64,000 nt of DNA from the NCBI GenBank assembly GCA_014529385.2, contig CM043964.1:103961587-104025586 (forward strand), in the 5' to 3' direction. The notes below the pieces were generated by a model. The model was not told the origin of the DNA. It saw only the letters and a list, made by a program, of their open reading frames with translations, and ran no database searches. Shown here in pieces: positions 33,603 through 45,560 of the stretch. Both the position numbers and the translations under genes were made by a program. Source of the stretch: Adiantum capillus-veneris (taxonomy: Eukaryota; Streptophyta; Polypodiopsida; Polypodiales; Pteridaceae). The stretch's first letter is position 1. Every line of letters starts with the position of its first letter.

Positions 33603-33979
33603 TGTGAGCGGGATGGAAACACACACAACGCCTCTATAATGATCCGACACACACTCTGGGGATAATATACACACACACTATGGGGCACCACTCGGCTTAC
33701 ACAACCCACCTAGCCGAGACAGGGAACACACCTATGGAGTGAGAGGAGAGAGACTACCCATTTACCCACTCCACATAGAGACACACACACACACACACAC
33801 ACACACCCAAAAAAACACAGCTCAAAAGAGGAGAATTTTTTATGTTTAGACACAATTGAGCTTGGGCCAACACCAATGGGGAAAATAGCTCACACAATAT
33901 AGGTAAAATATGTCACATACAATCACAAATTGGAGCAGAAGATTCGCTCATAAGAGAAACTTACACAGCCAAAATAGCA
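33603..33979 (-). repeat. 5' LTR of T
   Basis: Pairs with 26430-26802. It carries a (CA)n tract (33780-33806). The RNase H reading of C2 resumes right after it. Confidence 0.85.
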
Positions 33980-34845
33980 AAAAAACTCCTCGTGTTGATC
34001 TTTCTGCTCTCATATGCTATGGCATGCCCTTCTTGAAGCAGGACTGCTTTAAGGCAATCACCACAAGCATCATATTGGATCTCAAATGGCTTTGAGAGAT
34101 CCCGAAGCATAAGGATTGCTGGTTATGAGGTGAGCTTCTCTTTGAGCTTGTCAAAATCATTTTGTTCATTAGCAGTCCATGAGTACTTAATGTTCTTCTT
34201 TGATAAGTCATGTAATGGTCCTGCTTTTTGAGAGAATTTTTTTATGAAGTGTCTATAGTATGCACACTTACCAATAAATCTTGTTAGCTCATGTAGACTC
34301 CTTGGGTTAGGCCATGCTTTAATTACCTCCAACTTTGATGGATCCATACGGATACCATCTTGAGAGATAATATGACAAGTATTGAATCTCTTGAAGGAAA
34401 AATTTGCTCCTCTTTTTATTGATAAAAAGCTTGTTCTCCCTCAAAGCTTGAAAAATCACCTGGAGATGTTGCTTGTGTTTATCCAAGGACTTGGAGTAGA
34501 TGATGATATCATCAAAAGAACACTCTAGTGAATTTGCGATAGGGTCTAAAGATTTTCTCCATTAAACGATCGAATGTGGCTAGTGCATTAATCAAGCCAA
34601 AAGGCATTACTAGATATTCATAAAGACCAAACATTGTACGGAACACGGTCTTTAGGATATATTCATTCACTATCCTTATTTGATGATAGCCACTTTTAAG
34701 GTCAATCCTACTGAATTAGGTCAAACCTTGTAGCTTATCAAACAGATCTTCTCCCCGCAGTGGTACGAAAAATCTATTTTTGATAATGATATGGTTTAGT
34801 GCTCAATAGTCCACACACATGTGGTATATACCATCTTTATTTTAC

Positions 34846-36790
34846 ACTAAGAGGACTAGAAAACAAAAGGGAGAGGAGCTAGGTCTCACCATCCCTTTTT
34901 ATACCAATTCTTGTACTTGCCTCATGATCTCCTCTTGTTGAGCTTTGGAAACTCAATAAGTAGGCTTGTTAGGCGGTGAGCTTCCTAGTAGGAGCTCAAT
35001 TCGATGGTCATCATCCCCTAGTTTTTGGGGTAAGTCCATAGGGATATCATCGATGAAAACATCTTGGAATCCATTCAAAAAATTAGACAAGTCTAACTCT
35101 TCTTGATTCCTACCATTTACATTTGATGAAACATAAGAATCTTTTAGGGATTCTTTGACAAAAATCATGTACGCATAAATTGATATTTTCATTGATTTAT
35201 CAAAATCAGGAGGATTTACAAGTGGTATAGTACAACCAGACTCACCAGCATCTATATACATGCTCTTTTCCTTGAAATAAATTCTTCTTTCAGGGAACTT
35301 CATGTTGGCAGCCATGCAGTTGAACCATGGTGCCCCTAGGACAACATCCTCCTTGTTGGAGAGGAGAGATGAAAAAGTTTTCTTTGTCAATGTAGCTTTG
35401 GATATGAAGCCTCAACTTCCCAATCAAGGGAGTAACGGAGGCTTGCTATCCCTTGAAATCTGTATTGGCAGTTACAGTATCTCCCATCTCAAAAACTTGA
35501 ATGCTCAACTTGGGGCCAACTCCGTTGATATGAAGTTATGAGTAGAGCCAGGGTCAAACAAGATGAAGGAATCATGCTACCTTACCTTTTCCCAAGCATA
35601 TGAGAGAGGTGATCCTTTGCAATGAGTATCCTCTTTTGAAGATTCGATAGTGGAAGCTCTAGGAGTCTCATCGCAGGCATTTCTCTTGGGGCAAGAACAA
35701 TAGCCATGTCATTTCTCCCCACACTTAAGACATTTGTGATCCTTGCAAAAAGCTTCAATCTCTTCAGGAGAGAGTTTATTGTTACCTTTGTAAACTCCCT
35801 TAAATATCTTTCTTTTGTACTAAAAGGATTGGAAAACAAAAGGGAGAGGAGCTAGGCCTCACCATCCCTTTGTCTACCAATTCTTGTACTTGCCTCATGC
35901 TCTCTTCATGTTGATCTTGGGAAACTCGATAAGGAGCCTTGTTAGGCGGTGAGCTTCCTAGTAGGAGATCAATTCGATGGTCATCATCCCCTCATTTTGG
36001 AGGTAAGTCCATAGGGATATCATCGATTAACACATCTTGGAATCCTTATAGAGATTAGACAAGTATAACTCTTCTTGATTCATACCCTTTACATTTGATG
36101 AAACATTATGACCTTTTAGGGACTCTTTGACAAAAATCATTACGCAAAATTGAGATTTTCATTTCTTTGTCAAAAGCATGAGAATTTACAAGTGGAATAG
36201 TACGACCAGACTCACTAGCATCTATGTACATGCTCTTTTCCTTGTAGGTGAGGTAGATTCTTCTTTCATGGAACTTCATGTTGGCATCCATGCGGTTGAA
36301 CCATGGTGCTCCTAGGACATCCTCATGTTGCAGAGGAGAGATGAAAAATTCTTCTTTGTTGATGTAGCTTTGGAGATGAAGCCTCAAATTCCCAACCAAA
36401 AGAGTAACAGAGGCTTGTTGTCGCTTGAAAGATGCATCGGCAGTTACAGTATCAAAATCTCGAATGCCCAACTTAGTGGCCAACTCTATTGAGTGAAGTT
36501 GTGAGTAGAGCCATGGTCAAACAAGATGAAGGCATAATGCTCCCTTACATTTCCCCAAACATGGGAGAGAGGTGATCTTTTTCAATGAGCACCTCTTTTG
36601 GAGCTTCGATAGTGGAAGCTCTAGGAGTCTCATTGCAGGCACTTCTCTTGGGGTAGGAACGATAGCCATGTCCTTGCTCCCCACACCTTAAACATTTGTA
36701 GTCATTGTAAAAAGCCTCAAGCTCTTCAAGGGAGAGTTTATTTTTACCTTTGTAAACTCCCTTCTCCTTGGACCGATTGTTGTTGTTAGA
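34846..36790. repeat. 973-bp tandem duplication inside C2
   Basis: GAAAACAAAAGGGAGAGGAG at 34859 recurs at 35832, and the sequences track each other to about 35818 and 36790. The unit covers the end of gag, the protease and the start of the RT region. The left edges share a short similar stretch (ATCTTT.TTTT), the likely point of recombination. The copies differ at many sites, so the duplication is not recent. Confidence 0.85.
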
Positions 36791-37196
36791 ATTGCCTTAG
36801 GAAGAGTTTTGGGCATTGGTTTTCCCCTTTGTATCACTTTTGTCTTTGCTTTCCATGGTCTTGGTATTCCTTCTAGCCTCTTTTTGGAAATTGATGCACA
36901 AAGCAACCATGGTGTGGTGGATTACTTCGATGATAGAATCAATCCATTGGGAGTTGAGGTACTCGGCCATCTCTTCAGGTAATCCCTCACATAATTGTTT
37001 CTTTTGCTCGGCAAAGTCTATCTTTTGAAAGACAGTAGCCTTGAGATGTTAATCCAAAAACTTGTCTATACTTGTGGATAGACTCATGGGAGAGAAGCTT
37101 CAAACTTCACTATTCAGTAAGCACTTTGTTCTTTGCATCGCTTGTAAGTAATTGCTTCACGCTAAAAACTTGTAGAGTTTTCCATTTCTTTGGGGC

Positions 37197-37387
37197 TTCG
37201 CCGTTGCCATAAAGGCTAGCCCACAATTGACATCAAATCTCTAAAGGTGCATAGCTACATGGTGTAGCTTAGAGGACTTTGTGAAGCTTAGAGGACTTCG
37301 GCGTTGCCATAAAGGCTAGCCCACAATTGACATCAGATCTCTAAAGGTGCATAGCTACATGGTGTAGCTTAGAGGACTTTGTGAAGC
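37197..37387. repeat. 100-bp tandem duplication inside C2 gag
   Basis: GTTGCCATAAAGGCTAGCCC occurs at 37203 and 37303, and the two 100-bp copies are nearly identical through GGACTTTGTGAAG. This duplication is younger than the 973-bp one. Confidence 0.9.
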
Positions 37388-37601
37388 CCTCGTCTCCAAA
37401 GGCAACATCAAAATGAACTTCTTGAGCTTTTGGGACATTCGCCATGTAGGGTAAGATTTGCAATGTCCTCCCCTCTTGTAGTCTCTAGGAGAATAGCTAT
37501 TGATTTCATCGAAAGAGGAGGAAGGTAAAGAAGAAGGAGAGGAGGTGACCTATTTCTTACCCTTTTTTTCCTTTGTTTCCTCTTTTGCTTTCAGAGTGAC
37601 G

Positions 37602-38514
37602 AGGATGGATTACCAATATCCGTCGTGTTAGATAGAGATCTTAGAATGACCAGTAATTTTTGGAAAGGTCTCTTTGAAAATCTAGGTACAAGATTGAATT
37701 TCTCTTCAGCCTACCACCCACAAACAGATGGACAAAGTGAGATAGCCAATCTTACGATACATGTTACAGAAGTAGATCAACAATCACACGGGAGAAATAC
37801 TTACCCCTTGTAGAGTATACGTACAATAATATTGTCCACACTACTATAGGAAAAGCACCTTTTGAGATCATAGAGGGAAGGCCTAAAAGTTCCTTGCTAC
37901 TTAAAATACATGGGAAGATCTTCGCTGCTGATGAGTATAGCCATGACTTACAAGAATCTTTTCAAAAGGTTAAGGAGGCTATATCCATCTCTCAACAAAT
38001 TAGGCAAAAAGCTATTGTTGACAAGCAGATAAGGGCCTTGACATTCAAAGAAAATGATTGGGTCTTACTTAAGTTTCCCAAAGCTCGATTGAGGCAAACT
38101 ACGGGCAAAAATCCTACGGGCCATCAAAAGTATTATGCTAAATTATCAAAAAGATACTATGGTCCTTTTCAAATCTTGAAGCCAATCAATGACATGGCTT
38201 ATCAACTCAGATTGCCCAACGATTGGCTCATACACAATGCTTTTCATGCGAGCTTACTTAAGGCTTACAAAGGAGAGCCACCAATAGAACCAATTATTGA
38301 AGACTCTCCAAAAATTGAGGACCAAGAAGAGGTGCTACAACTCGAAACTATCCTTCGGCATGAAGACAAGGTACTACGGCATGGTAAGTTTATTAGACGA
38401 TATCTTATTAAATTTAAAAATTATATATTTGAAGCTGCTAGATGGATGCAAGGAATAGAACTTAAGGATAGTATGAATTACCTTGTCAATGCTTACAATG
38501 ATGCACTAGAGTAA
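37602..38514 (+). pseudogene. C3 integrase end and chromodomain
   Basis: The first part (37602-37812) keeps SNFWKGLFENLGTRLNFSS and YHPQTDGQSEIANLTI, then is damaged. From 37894 to 38514 there is a clean 206-codon frame. It contains DEYSHDLQESFQKVKEA, the GPY-type region (GHQKYYAKLSKRYYGPF near 38130) and a chromodomain-like tail (about 38350-38470, YLIKFKNYIFEAARW). It lacks the zinc-binding and first catalytic parts, so it cannot act as an integrase. Confidence 0.8.
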
Positions 38515-38865
38515 GCAAATGTAAATTCTTTCTTAATGAACAATTTTTTGTCTCATAAGATTAATCCTCTTTTGTGCACAAATTTATATAGTATGCATGG
38601 TTAGAATCATGTTTGTGATGATGACGTCACTCAAACACCAAGTAGAATTTGTCACTCTACTTTGGGAGTATGATATAAACTAAAGAGCAGACATGCTTGC
38701 GGAAACTACGTCTCCCAAGCACCAAATGGACTAGTCATCCATTTCGGAATGATGTAGCAGGGTAAAAAGGGATCCTCTACCCACTAAGAAACGTAGACTA
38801 ATGACTAAGACTTTATCTCTTCTACCTCATAGTTGAGGACGACTCTGATTTCAAGAGAGAGGTAA

Positions 38866-39494
38866 TGTCATAAAATCTAATATCTAACCAACCCAAATGA
38901 TTTTCTCATATTAAACTGATCATTTAATGTGGGATAATAAATAGGAACAAGGGTTAGAATATAGACAAGTGTTTATGGATCTGTCTCAACGCGGGCCAAG
39001 GGTAAAAGGGGTCCAAATGAGAGATGGTATGTTAAAGAGAAATGCTACCTAATGGAGCTTGAAGACCTTGGGGTTAGCTTCATTAAAGACCTCCAAAAGT
39101 CCTTTGACCTGGGAATCCTACCCAAGCATGAGGCGCTTGTTGGTTTGCTAAGTGTTAGTGGGATATTTACCCAAAAGCTTGAGGTGTTTCTCACATGCTT
39201 AAATGACTAAAGTTCTAGAGGAATTCAATTCAAAGATAACTCTCAAGAGACATGAACGTGCCATGCTTGACTGATTAAGTCTTTGAAGTATTCAATTCAA
39301 CCAAATGACTTAATAAGCATAAAAGACACATGTTCAAATGATCCTCCACATGTGGCCTTCATGATGTGTTTGAATTTTGTTGGATAGGTTTTAAAGGGGT
39401 CCAATGAGAAATTAGATACATAAAAATAAATTATTAAGTTTTTTCTCTCAAAGAGAAAAAAGAGGACACATGTCCAAATGAAATAATAAAATAA

Positions 39495-39554
<60 letters not shown>

Positions 39555-40300
39555 GTGGACCAAGCATTAGAGGGGGGTTATACTCTCCCACACACACACA
39601 CACACATTCTCTCATTGTGTGGAGTGCAAAATGCAAGAGCTCCATCTCCTTTTCCAAGTTTGCTGAGAAGTGGAGAGACTACACCAATGCTCTTGCCTAT
39701 GGAATGCAAATCCAACCAAGAGCCATGCTTCAATGCTTAAGCTTGCCATCTTCTTCATCTTCATTACTATGCTATTATGCTATGCTAAGAAAGAAGAGTG
39801 ATGATAAGTGAGGAACTATTTCTTTCTCCTATGGAATGTTTCTTCCTCCTCTTGCCTACCCTCATTCCCCGCTAGCTCTCTCCACCTTCGAAGGTGTTTG
39901 AGGCCTTGGGACTGAGGTTTGGGATAGTTAATGCTTTTTGCAAAGTTTATGTTAAGATTGTGATGCATGAAGCTTTCCATATTCATAGCATCACCAAGGT
40001 CACAAGGAACACAAAGATTGTATTATAACAAAGTCTCTCTTGATGGGAGAATCTATAATACAAACGCCTTTCGGAGGGGGGACCAGCTCCAAGTAAATCC
40101 GGTCCTATTCTATTGTCATGTTCTTTAATACTCTCTCTCTAGCGAAAGTATTGTTCATGCCAAGTTAATTAAGCACTATGTTTATGCTGCTACCATCAAT
40201 TAAGATCACCCTCCAACTTCTCAATGTTATCTCATAAAAATGCTCACTCTAATTCTCTTAATTTCGCTATTCTCAAAGTTCAGAGGCCATTTTCATTACA
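38866..40300 (+). repeat. 3' LTR of C3
   Basis: It starts TGTCATAAAATCTAAT and ends TTCATTACA at 40300, where homology to the C1 LTR stops. It contains (GA)n at 39498-39552 and a short (CA)n at 39590-39605. Confidence 0.85.
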
Positions 40301-40585
40301 CTTTGTATTACAAGTGTGGCCTTTGCAAATGCAGTTGTGTATTCTAAGGCTATTTCAGATGCAAAACTTTGGCATGCATGTTTTGGGCATCTGAATTTTG
40401 CCAGTTTACTGCGTTTGCAAAAATCTGATATGGTTGCTTCTTTGCCGCCTCTTTAAGCACCTGTCAAACATGCTTGTGAAGGCTGTATTTTAGGTAAAAT
40501 GTAGCATTCAAAAGTTTCAAAGGGATGGCTCAGTTAGGGCTACATGTATGTTCAGCTTGTGCATAGTGATGTTTGTGGGCCCTAT
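40301..40585 (+). pseudogene. Copia integrase N-terminal fragment
   Basis: The frame starting at 40301 reads a copia pre-integrase zinc domain: KLWHACFGHLNFASLLRLQK, then ACEGCILGK and LVHSDVCGP. Three in-frame stops are present. It abuts the C3 LTR end on the left and a different LTR on the right, and no other part of this element was seen. Its sequence differs clearly from the copia element at 50593-54779. Confidence 0.75.
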
Positions 40586-41368
40586 TGATGGGCAAGCATC
40601 AACGACATGGATTGTGCTTCCATTCATGTGGACACACATGTACGTACCTTTCTTGTATCTACGGGCTCTATGAGAGTTCCATCTTGTATTTGTGAGCCTT
40701 AACCTTTTATGCACATTTGAACGGCCGACCACTTCTTTTAAAACCGTAGGTATAAATGTCAAATGCTACAATGTGAAGGTCATTCTTTTGAGAGCGAGGG
40801 TGGAGAGTAGATAAGAGAGGTGGATATGGAGATGGAGCTCACCTCTTACATTGTATCTAGCATTGGGTTGGTAATGCAAAGCTATTTGCCTCTCTATGCT
40901 TCTCTCCCATGTCTCTATGTGTTGTGGTGCTTAGATTTGTGATTATTAGTCTCTAATTTCATCTAATCATTCTCTCCTCTTGCTAATTTCCTCATGTACT
41001 GTGCACTTTATTCATGTGTGTGCTCGATTAGAGTGTGTGCATTGAGGAAATGGCATTGCATTTCTCTAATTTTGGCTTCCATATGCTTGTGGTGCATGAT
41101 TTTGTGTGTGAATGTTAGTTGTTAGTGAGAGATTAGTATCATGTCCTTGAGCTTGTGAGAGTTGAGTGATGGATCGAGGTGTGTGCACGAAGAGCTTTCC
41201 ATCTCTTCTTGCATTCCCTCTTCTCTAATCACTAACTCCTACTCTCTCTCATTAGAGTCCTCAATCTGTTGCATTTGGTGCATCCACGCCTCCATGCACT
41301 AGCCGGGTTGTGATCCACTAGATTGACATTATGTCAGTGGGTTGTGCACTATGCTACGACCGCCAACA
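40586..41368 (+). repeat. Lone LTR of an unidentified Ty3/gypsy element
   Basis: The right end CCGCCAACA is followed after one base by a decayed tRNA-Asp primer site. The left end is set at the first TG after the copia fragment and is uncertain. A TATA-like GGTATAAATG occurs near 40751. The same CCGCCAACA end occurs before the E3 primer site, suggesting relatedness to that lineage. Confidence 0.55.
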
Positions 41369-41369
41369 T

Positions 41370-41386
41370 TGGTGCCGTTGTCAAGG
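41370..41386 (+). other. Decayed primer-binding site (tRNA-Asp type)
   Basis: TGGTGCCGTTGTCAAGG differs from the tRNA-Asp complement at four positions, all C to T or G to A. Confidence 0.7.
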
Positions 41387-42049
41387 ATCAAGCACCTAAG
41401 CTAAAGGATAACCCGTGTGATGGTTTGGGTTCTAACTTCCATTAGGATTTGGTGTTGGTTGTAGGAATGCTGATATAGTTTGTTTTGGGTAGCTTGTAGA
41501 CTAATTTTGTGTTGCTCTTTCTACACACTAATTTCACACTAATACGCTAACAATTGGAGTGTTTTACATGTGTGTGTGCCTAATTAGAGGCTTGGTAATC
41601 ACTCTTGTGAAACAAAAGTACCAAAATTTGAATGATTTTAAGTGTGTAATTAAGGGATTTTTACTAATTATCCACTCTAATTACTCATTAATTGCATGTA
41701 CGTTTAATGCTACACATTTCTAAATCTTGAATTGGATATGTGCTCATTGATCTTATGCATTTAAATTTTTTTTTAAAGTGGAAGCTACACATATAACTTT
41801 TGGTGTTGGTGTGTGTAGGTCAAAGCGGTTTTGGAATCGTCGCTTGGAGTGGAAATTTGACGCAATTCTTGATGTAAAGGTGAGTGCATTAACCTACTTG
41901 AATTTTGATTTATGTGCAGATTCTAATTGAAAATAAGACACAACAAAATTGGTTCAATTTTGTGTGTATTGGGATGCACCTAGGTGTAGGCAAAGTGCGC
42001 ACATTCAAGTGCAAATTATGGCTTAATTGGTGCCAATTTGATTTGTGAA
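41387..42049 (+). other. Leader-like sequence after the lone LTR, no gene
   Basis: AT-rich and non-coding, probably the leader of the element owning the LTR at 40586. It runs into minus-strand E5 sequence without a visible border. Confidence 0.4.
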
Positions 42050-45008
42050 AAGCAATGACTTGCTTGATTTTGTTATACCTCTTTGAAAAGCTATGCTTCC
42101 TTGCTTGCAACTCTTTCAAACACATGTTCCAAATATGGCAAGAGATAATGATCTCTCCTAGTGGTTGTATTACCCTTCTTGAGGTCCATGCAGACTCTAA
42201 GTTTCCCATTCTTTTTTGGCACAATGAATATCAAAGAAACCCATTCCAAGTGCTCAATAGGGTATCTAAATCCACATTGGATAAGTTTTCCAATATCTTC
42301 TTGAACAATCTTTGCATACTTAAGATTCATTAGGTAGGGTCATTGTTGGATTGGTTTAGCAATGCTAATCATGGGAATTGGTTTAGCAATGCTAATCATG
42401 GGAATTGTATGTTGCACCACGAAAGGTGCAATGCCCTTCATATCGTGATATGTCCAAGAAAATATATCCTTGAATTCCTTGAAATTTTCTTTAAGTACAG
42501 TCTCTTCAGTCTTCGTAAGGTCTTCAGCAATAAAAATTAGTTTAGACTCCTCACCTGGATCTGATAATTCTATCTCATGAACTATCACCAGACCATCGTA
42601 GATTCCACTACTTCCATCGATTGGCATTTGTTGGGCTTTGGCATACACAAATTTTTTCTCCCTATGGTATGAGATTTGAAATTTTCAGGTTCAAGATGTA
42701 AATCTACGGGCTCCTCTTGGGCTAAGGTCTTTGATTGAATTTTTTCTTCCTTTTGTTGTTGATCTAACTCTCGATTTTGACATCTTCTTACGATACGACT
42801 CATTTTTGGCTTCTCTGTAATCTCTAGTTGTGCAAGGTTCATAGAGTGCACCACATGATACTCTGGAGATATTCACCCAAATTGTCTACCTACTTTTGAT
42901 GAGCATCACATGACCCCACATAACTGAACCATTCTTTGGCGGATCTCTTTTCCTTTATTCTCGCACATACATTTACTCGATATCATTACCTCTTATATCT
43001 CTTATTCCTCTCGTCTAAATTTTTATTTTGGGTTGCTTTTGGTATGGAAGCACAAGATTCGTCCTCATTTGTGTCCACTTCACTCCAAGATACATCGTTA
43101 TAGGATGCGGTACTTGGCCTCAAAGGTTTTGTTTCCCGACTTGAGCTAATATGCGAGTTGGATTCCCTTTAAAAATTAAAATAAATTTCTATCAGTTATA
43201 CAATCTCTGAGTCACATTGGTCACAATCTTTTGAGGCACTAGTAGCTTGGATGTCATTCAAGTCTTCACTCTTTGTATCCTTAGAAGGTATATGCATTTC
43301 ACTTAACATATAATTGGTGCAACCTGCAGTAATTTTTTCCCCTCAGGTGTTACCCAAGTTGTTCCTCTATTGCCCCAAGTGTCTATGGTTGTTGCGAGGT
43401 GTACCCAATCAAATTTTTCTAAATCAACCATTCCAGGTAGGACATCCATATAAGGAGAGTCTTCCCCAATATACGTGTCCTTTTTACATGTGTAACAATA
43501 CTTTGATGGAGCTGAGTGAATTGTGGTGTCCGATCAATTGACAATTATAAACATGTTCCCTAAAGTATGTGCTCAATCGCTTTCCATATCAACTTGGAAG
43601 ATGGAGTCCTGGAACTGTAAGTAGACGTAGTTTTTAGACTAGTCATCTTGTACCATTTTTTTGGCCATGTTTGTGACCTCAAGATGACGTCTTCCCATAG
43701 ATTCCCAATAGATTTTTGTTACAGTGCTCACTCTTGCAACACCCTCAAGGATTCTCTTCACAGTTAGTCCTTTAGTAGTGATTGGTAGGGGTTTTGCATT
43801 ATATTCATTGCCTTCAAAGTATTGCCTCAACTTATTAACAGGCCCTTTCAACAATTGAGCTTTCATCTGGTTTGAGTCATGGATCCAAACGTTCCTCCTC
43901 AATTGGATTTTGTTGGGTCTACACATTTGTGCAAATTGTGATAGGCCAACTTTCAGTACTTCATTGAGAAATGCCCAAAGAGCTAGGAATAGCTCTAAAT
44001 TTAGAATCCATGGAATCCACTACATTTTGAGATTATAGTCCATGACATAAGGCTGGTGAATATGGAATCTCCATTTCTTCAATGGGGCCAGGTATTCCCT
44101 CACTAAACATTCTTTCAATCAAGAAAGGAGTATGCCCACCTTTTGATGTTCTGATCTCACTTTCTTTCCAAATGATGCTAGGCATGGCCAAAGGGTTGGG
44201 ATCTCCTTGAGGTTGTAGTTGTGGGGGAACATTGTATCTATTCCTAATCTGCCTAAGCTCTGGCTCAAGCTCTCTTTGGGTTTCCTCTACCAAATTCCTT
44301 AAATGCATGACTCGCTCAATCTCCTCTATAGGGTTTGGGTAAGTCCCAATTTTCCTCATGGTTTCCTTGAGTTTTGGTCCTTGTGGCTTGTATCTTCTTG
44401 GGGATAAGAGTATCCTTTAGCAGTATTTTATGTTGTTTCCTTGTGTTTCCTCCTTCTATGTTTTTTGAGGTTATTGACATTGATCTTGAGTTGGTCTTCT
44501 CTCATGGGAGGGTTTTAGCTCTATAGTACTCCTACTTTTCCAAGCTATGCTATGAAGCTATCCATCCCCCCATGTGCTTCTTTCTTTGTTGATCTTTTGT
44601 CTTCAATCCATATGGGATCACGGACTATTACTTGACTGCTTGGGACAAACACTTTTTTGACTTAGTTCTACTTAAATGAGTACTTGGGGTGGTAAGCCTT
44701 TGTTTTTCTATTTTTCTCCATGGAGTAGATTCTATTAGGGTCTGAGACATTGGAAAACTTGAATTTCTTGAGGGAAATGATCCACCACAGTTCTTTGATA
44801 TAGACGCATATGTTTTCACATCTTCCATGACTCTCATTGAAAGGTCCACTTCAGCTTTTGTTTTTAATTTTAAGATTCTTTGGCAATTCCAGTGGCACTT
44901 TCTTTTGTCTTTAATTGTGAGTTTCTTTAGCAACTTTTGGGTAAATCTTGTGACACTTGCAATTTTGAATCCGGCATTAGCGATAACTGTAACAGTTCTA
45001 AATACCAC
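42050..45008 (-). pseudogene. E5: decayed relative of E1, gag to RT
   Basis: Minus-strand pieces follow E1 in order. Gag/linker: 45008-44628 and 44359-44033 (KIGTYPNPIEEIERVMHLR, matching E1 near 4312). Protease: 43926-43639, where the catalytic motif reads ILEGVA instead of ILDGGA. Linker: 42854-42340 (IPMISIAKP, duplicated). RT start: 42330-42091 (WVSLIFIVPKKNGKLRVCMDL). It stops within RT; RNase H, integrase and LTRs were not found. Stops and frameshifts are frequent. It is a second, older copy of the E1 type in the opposite direction. Confidence 0.85.
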
Positions 45009-45560
45009 TTGAAAAGGAGAGTGATATCTTTGTTTCTACTTTATAACGCTTGTTTTGGTCTAACCAATGATGACCAAGAATGACATATGTAACCATTTCC
45101 TTTAAAAGCATCACTTAAAATTTTACCTGCTCTTCATGCTTCTGGATATTGAGGGTAGCAACCAACATTTCTACTTGAATTGCAATATTACTTATGAGTG
45201 TTTTATTGCCTTGCTCACATTGAGTAATCTCCAATAATCTTTGAATGTGGGGTGTGAAACCATATTGCCCTTTGCTTCTTTATCCAATAGAATGATACAT
45301 TTAAACAATTTCTCCACTTACACCATTAAGTACTATTGCAATCATTGCTAGTGCTTCTATCAATTACCTACTCTTTCCCTATTGAGGTTTCATCATGATC
45401 TAGATGGGTCTCTAGGGAAGGTAGTTCAAGAATTTATACTTCGTTAGGGATTGTCACCTCTTGTGTTTTGACAACACTTGCTTTTACTTGATTGAAAGAG
45501 AATGTCTAAGATGTGTGATAGGCTTTTGCAATGCAACAATCAGTCAAGGGACAAGTTAAT
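45009..45560 (-). other. Unassigned, possible minus-strand protease fragment
   Basis: The minus strand has a partly open reading with TYVILGHHWLDQNK, like the end of a retropepsin (ILGxxWL), but too broken to place in a family. Nothing else is recognised. Confidence 0.3.

Larger units (their letters stand above)
26430..33979 (-). mobile_element. T: Tat-like Ty3/gypsy element nested in C2
   Basis: Two similar LTRs (373 and 377 bp) bound gag, protease, RT, a standard RNase H, a second archaeal-type RNase H and integrase, all on the minus strand. The second RNase H is the hallmark of the plant Tat lineage (Ogre, Retand and relatives). Every coding segment carries frameshifts or stops. No matching target-site duplication is clear at the borders I chose (TCCAT on the left, AAAAA on the right), so the ends may be off by a few bases. 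Confidence 0.85.
33980..37600 (-). pseudogene. C2 (5' half): gag, protease, RT and RNase H start, broken and duplicated
   Basis: Minus strand from right to left: gag pieces (36700-37560), a zinc-knuckle region, protease, RT and the start of RNase H. The RT thumb and connection are clear at 34347-34123 (LHELTRFIGKCAYYRHFIKKFS). Decayed RT continues to about 34940, and the protease/linker piece 35390-34953 has VVLGAPWFNCMAANMKF. A second, older-looking copy of the gag-end/protease segment lies at 36483-36106 because of a tandem duplication. Many stops and frameshifts. No 5' LTR was found; the segment ends at an inverted junction with C3. Confidence 0.8.
37602..40300 (+). mobile_element. C3: 5'-truncated chromovirus copy
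   Basis: It starts inside the integrase core at GATTACCAATATCCGTCGTG, directly after minus-strand C2 gag sequence, and runs through chromodomain, 3' region, purine-rich stretch (38849-38865) and LTR. All upstream genes are missing. Confidence 0.85.
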
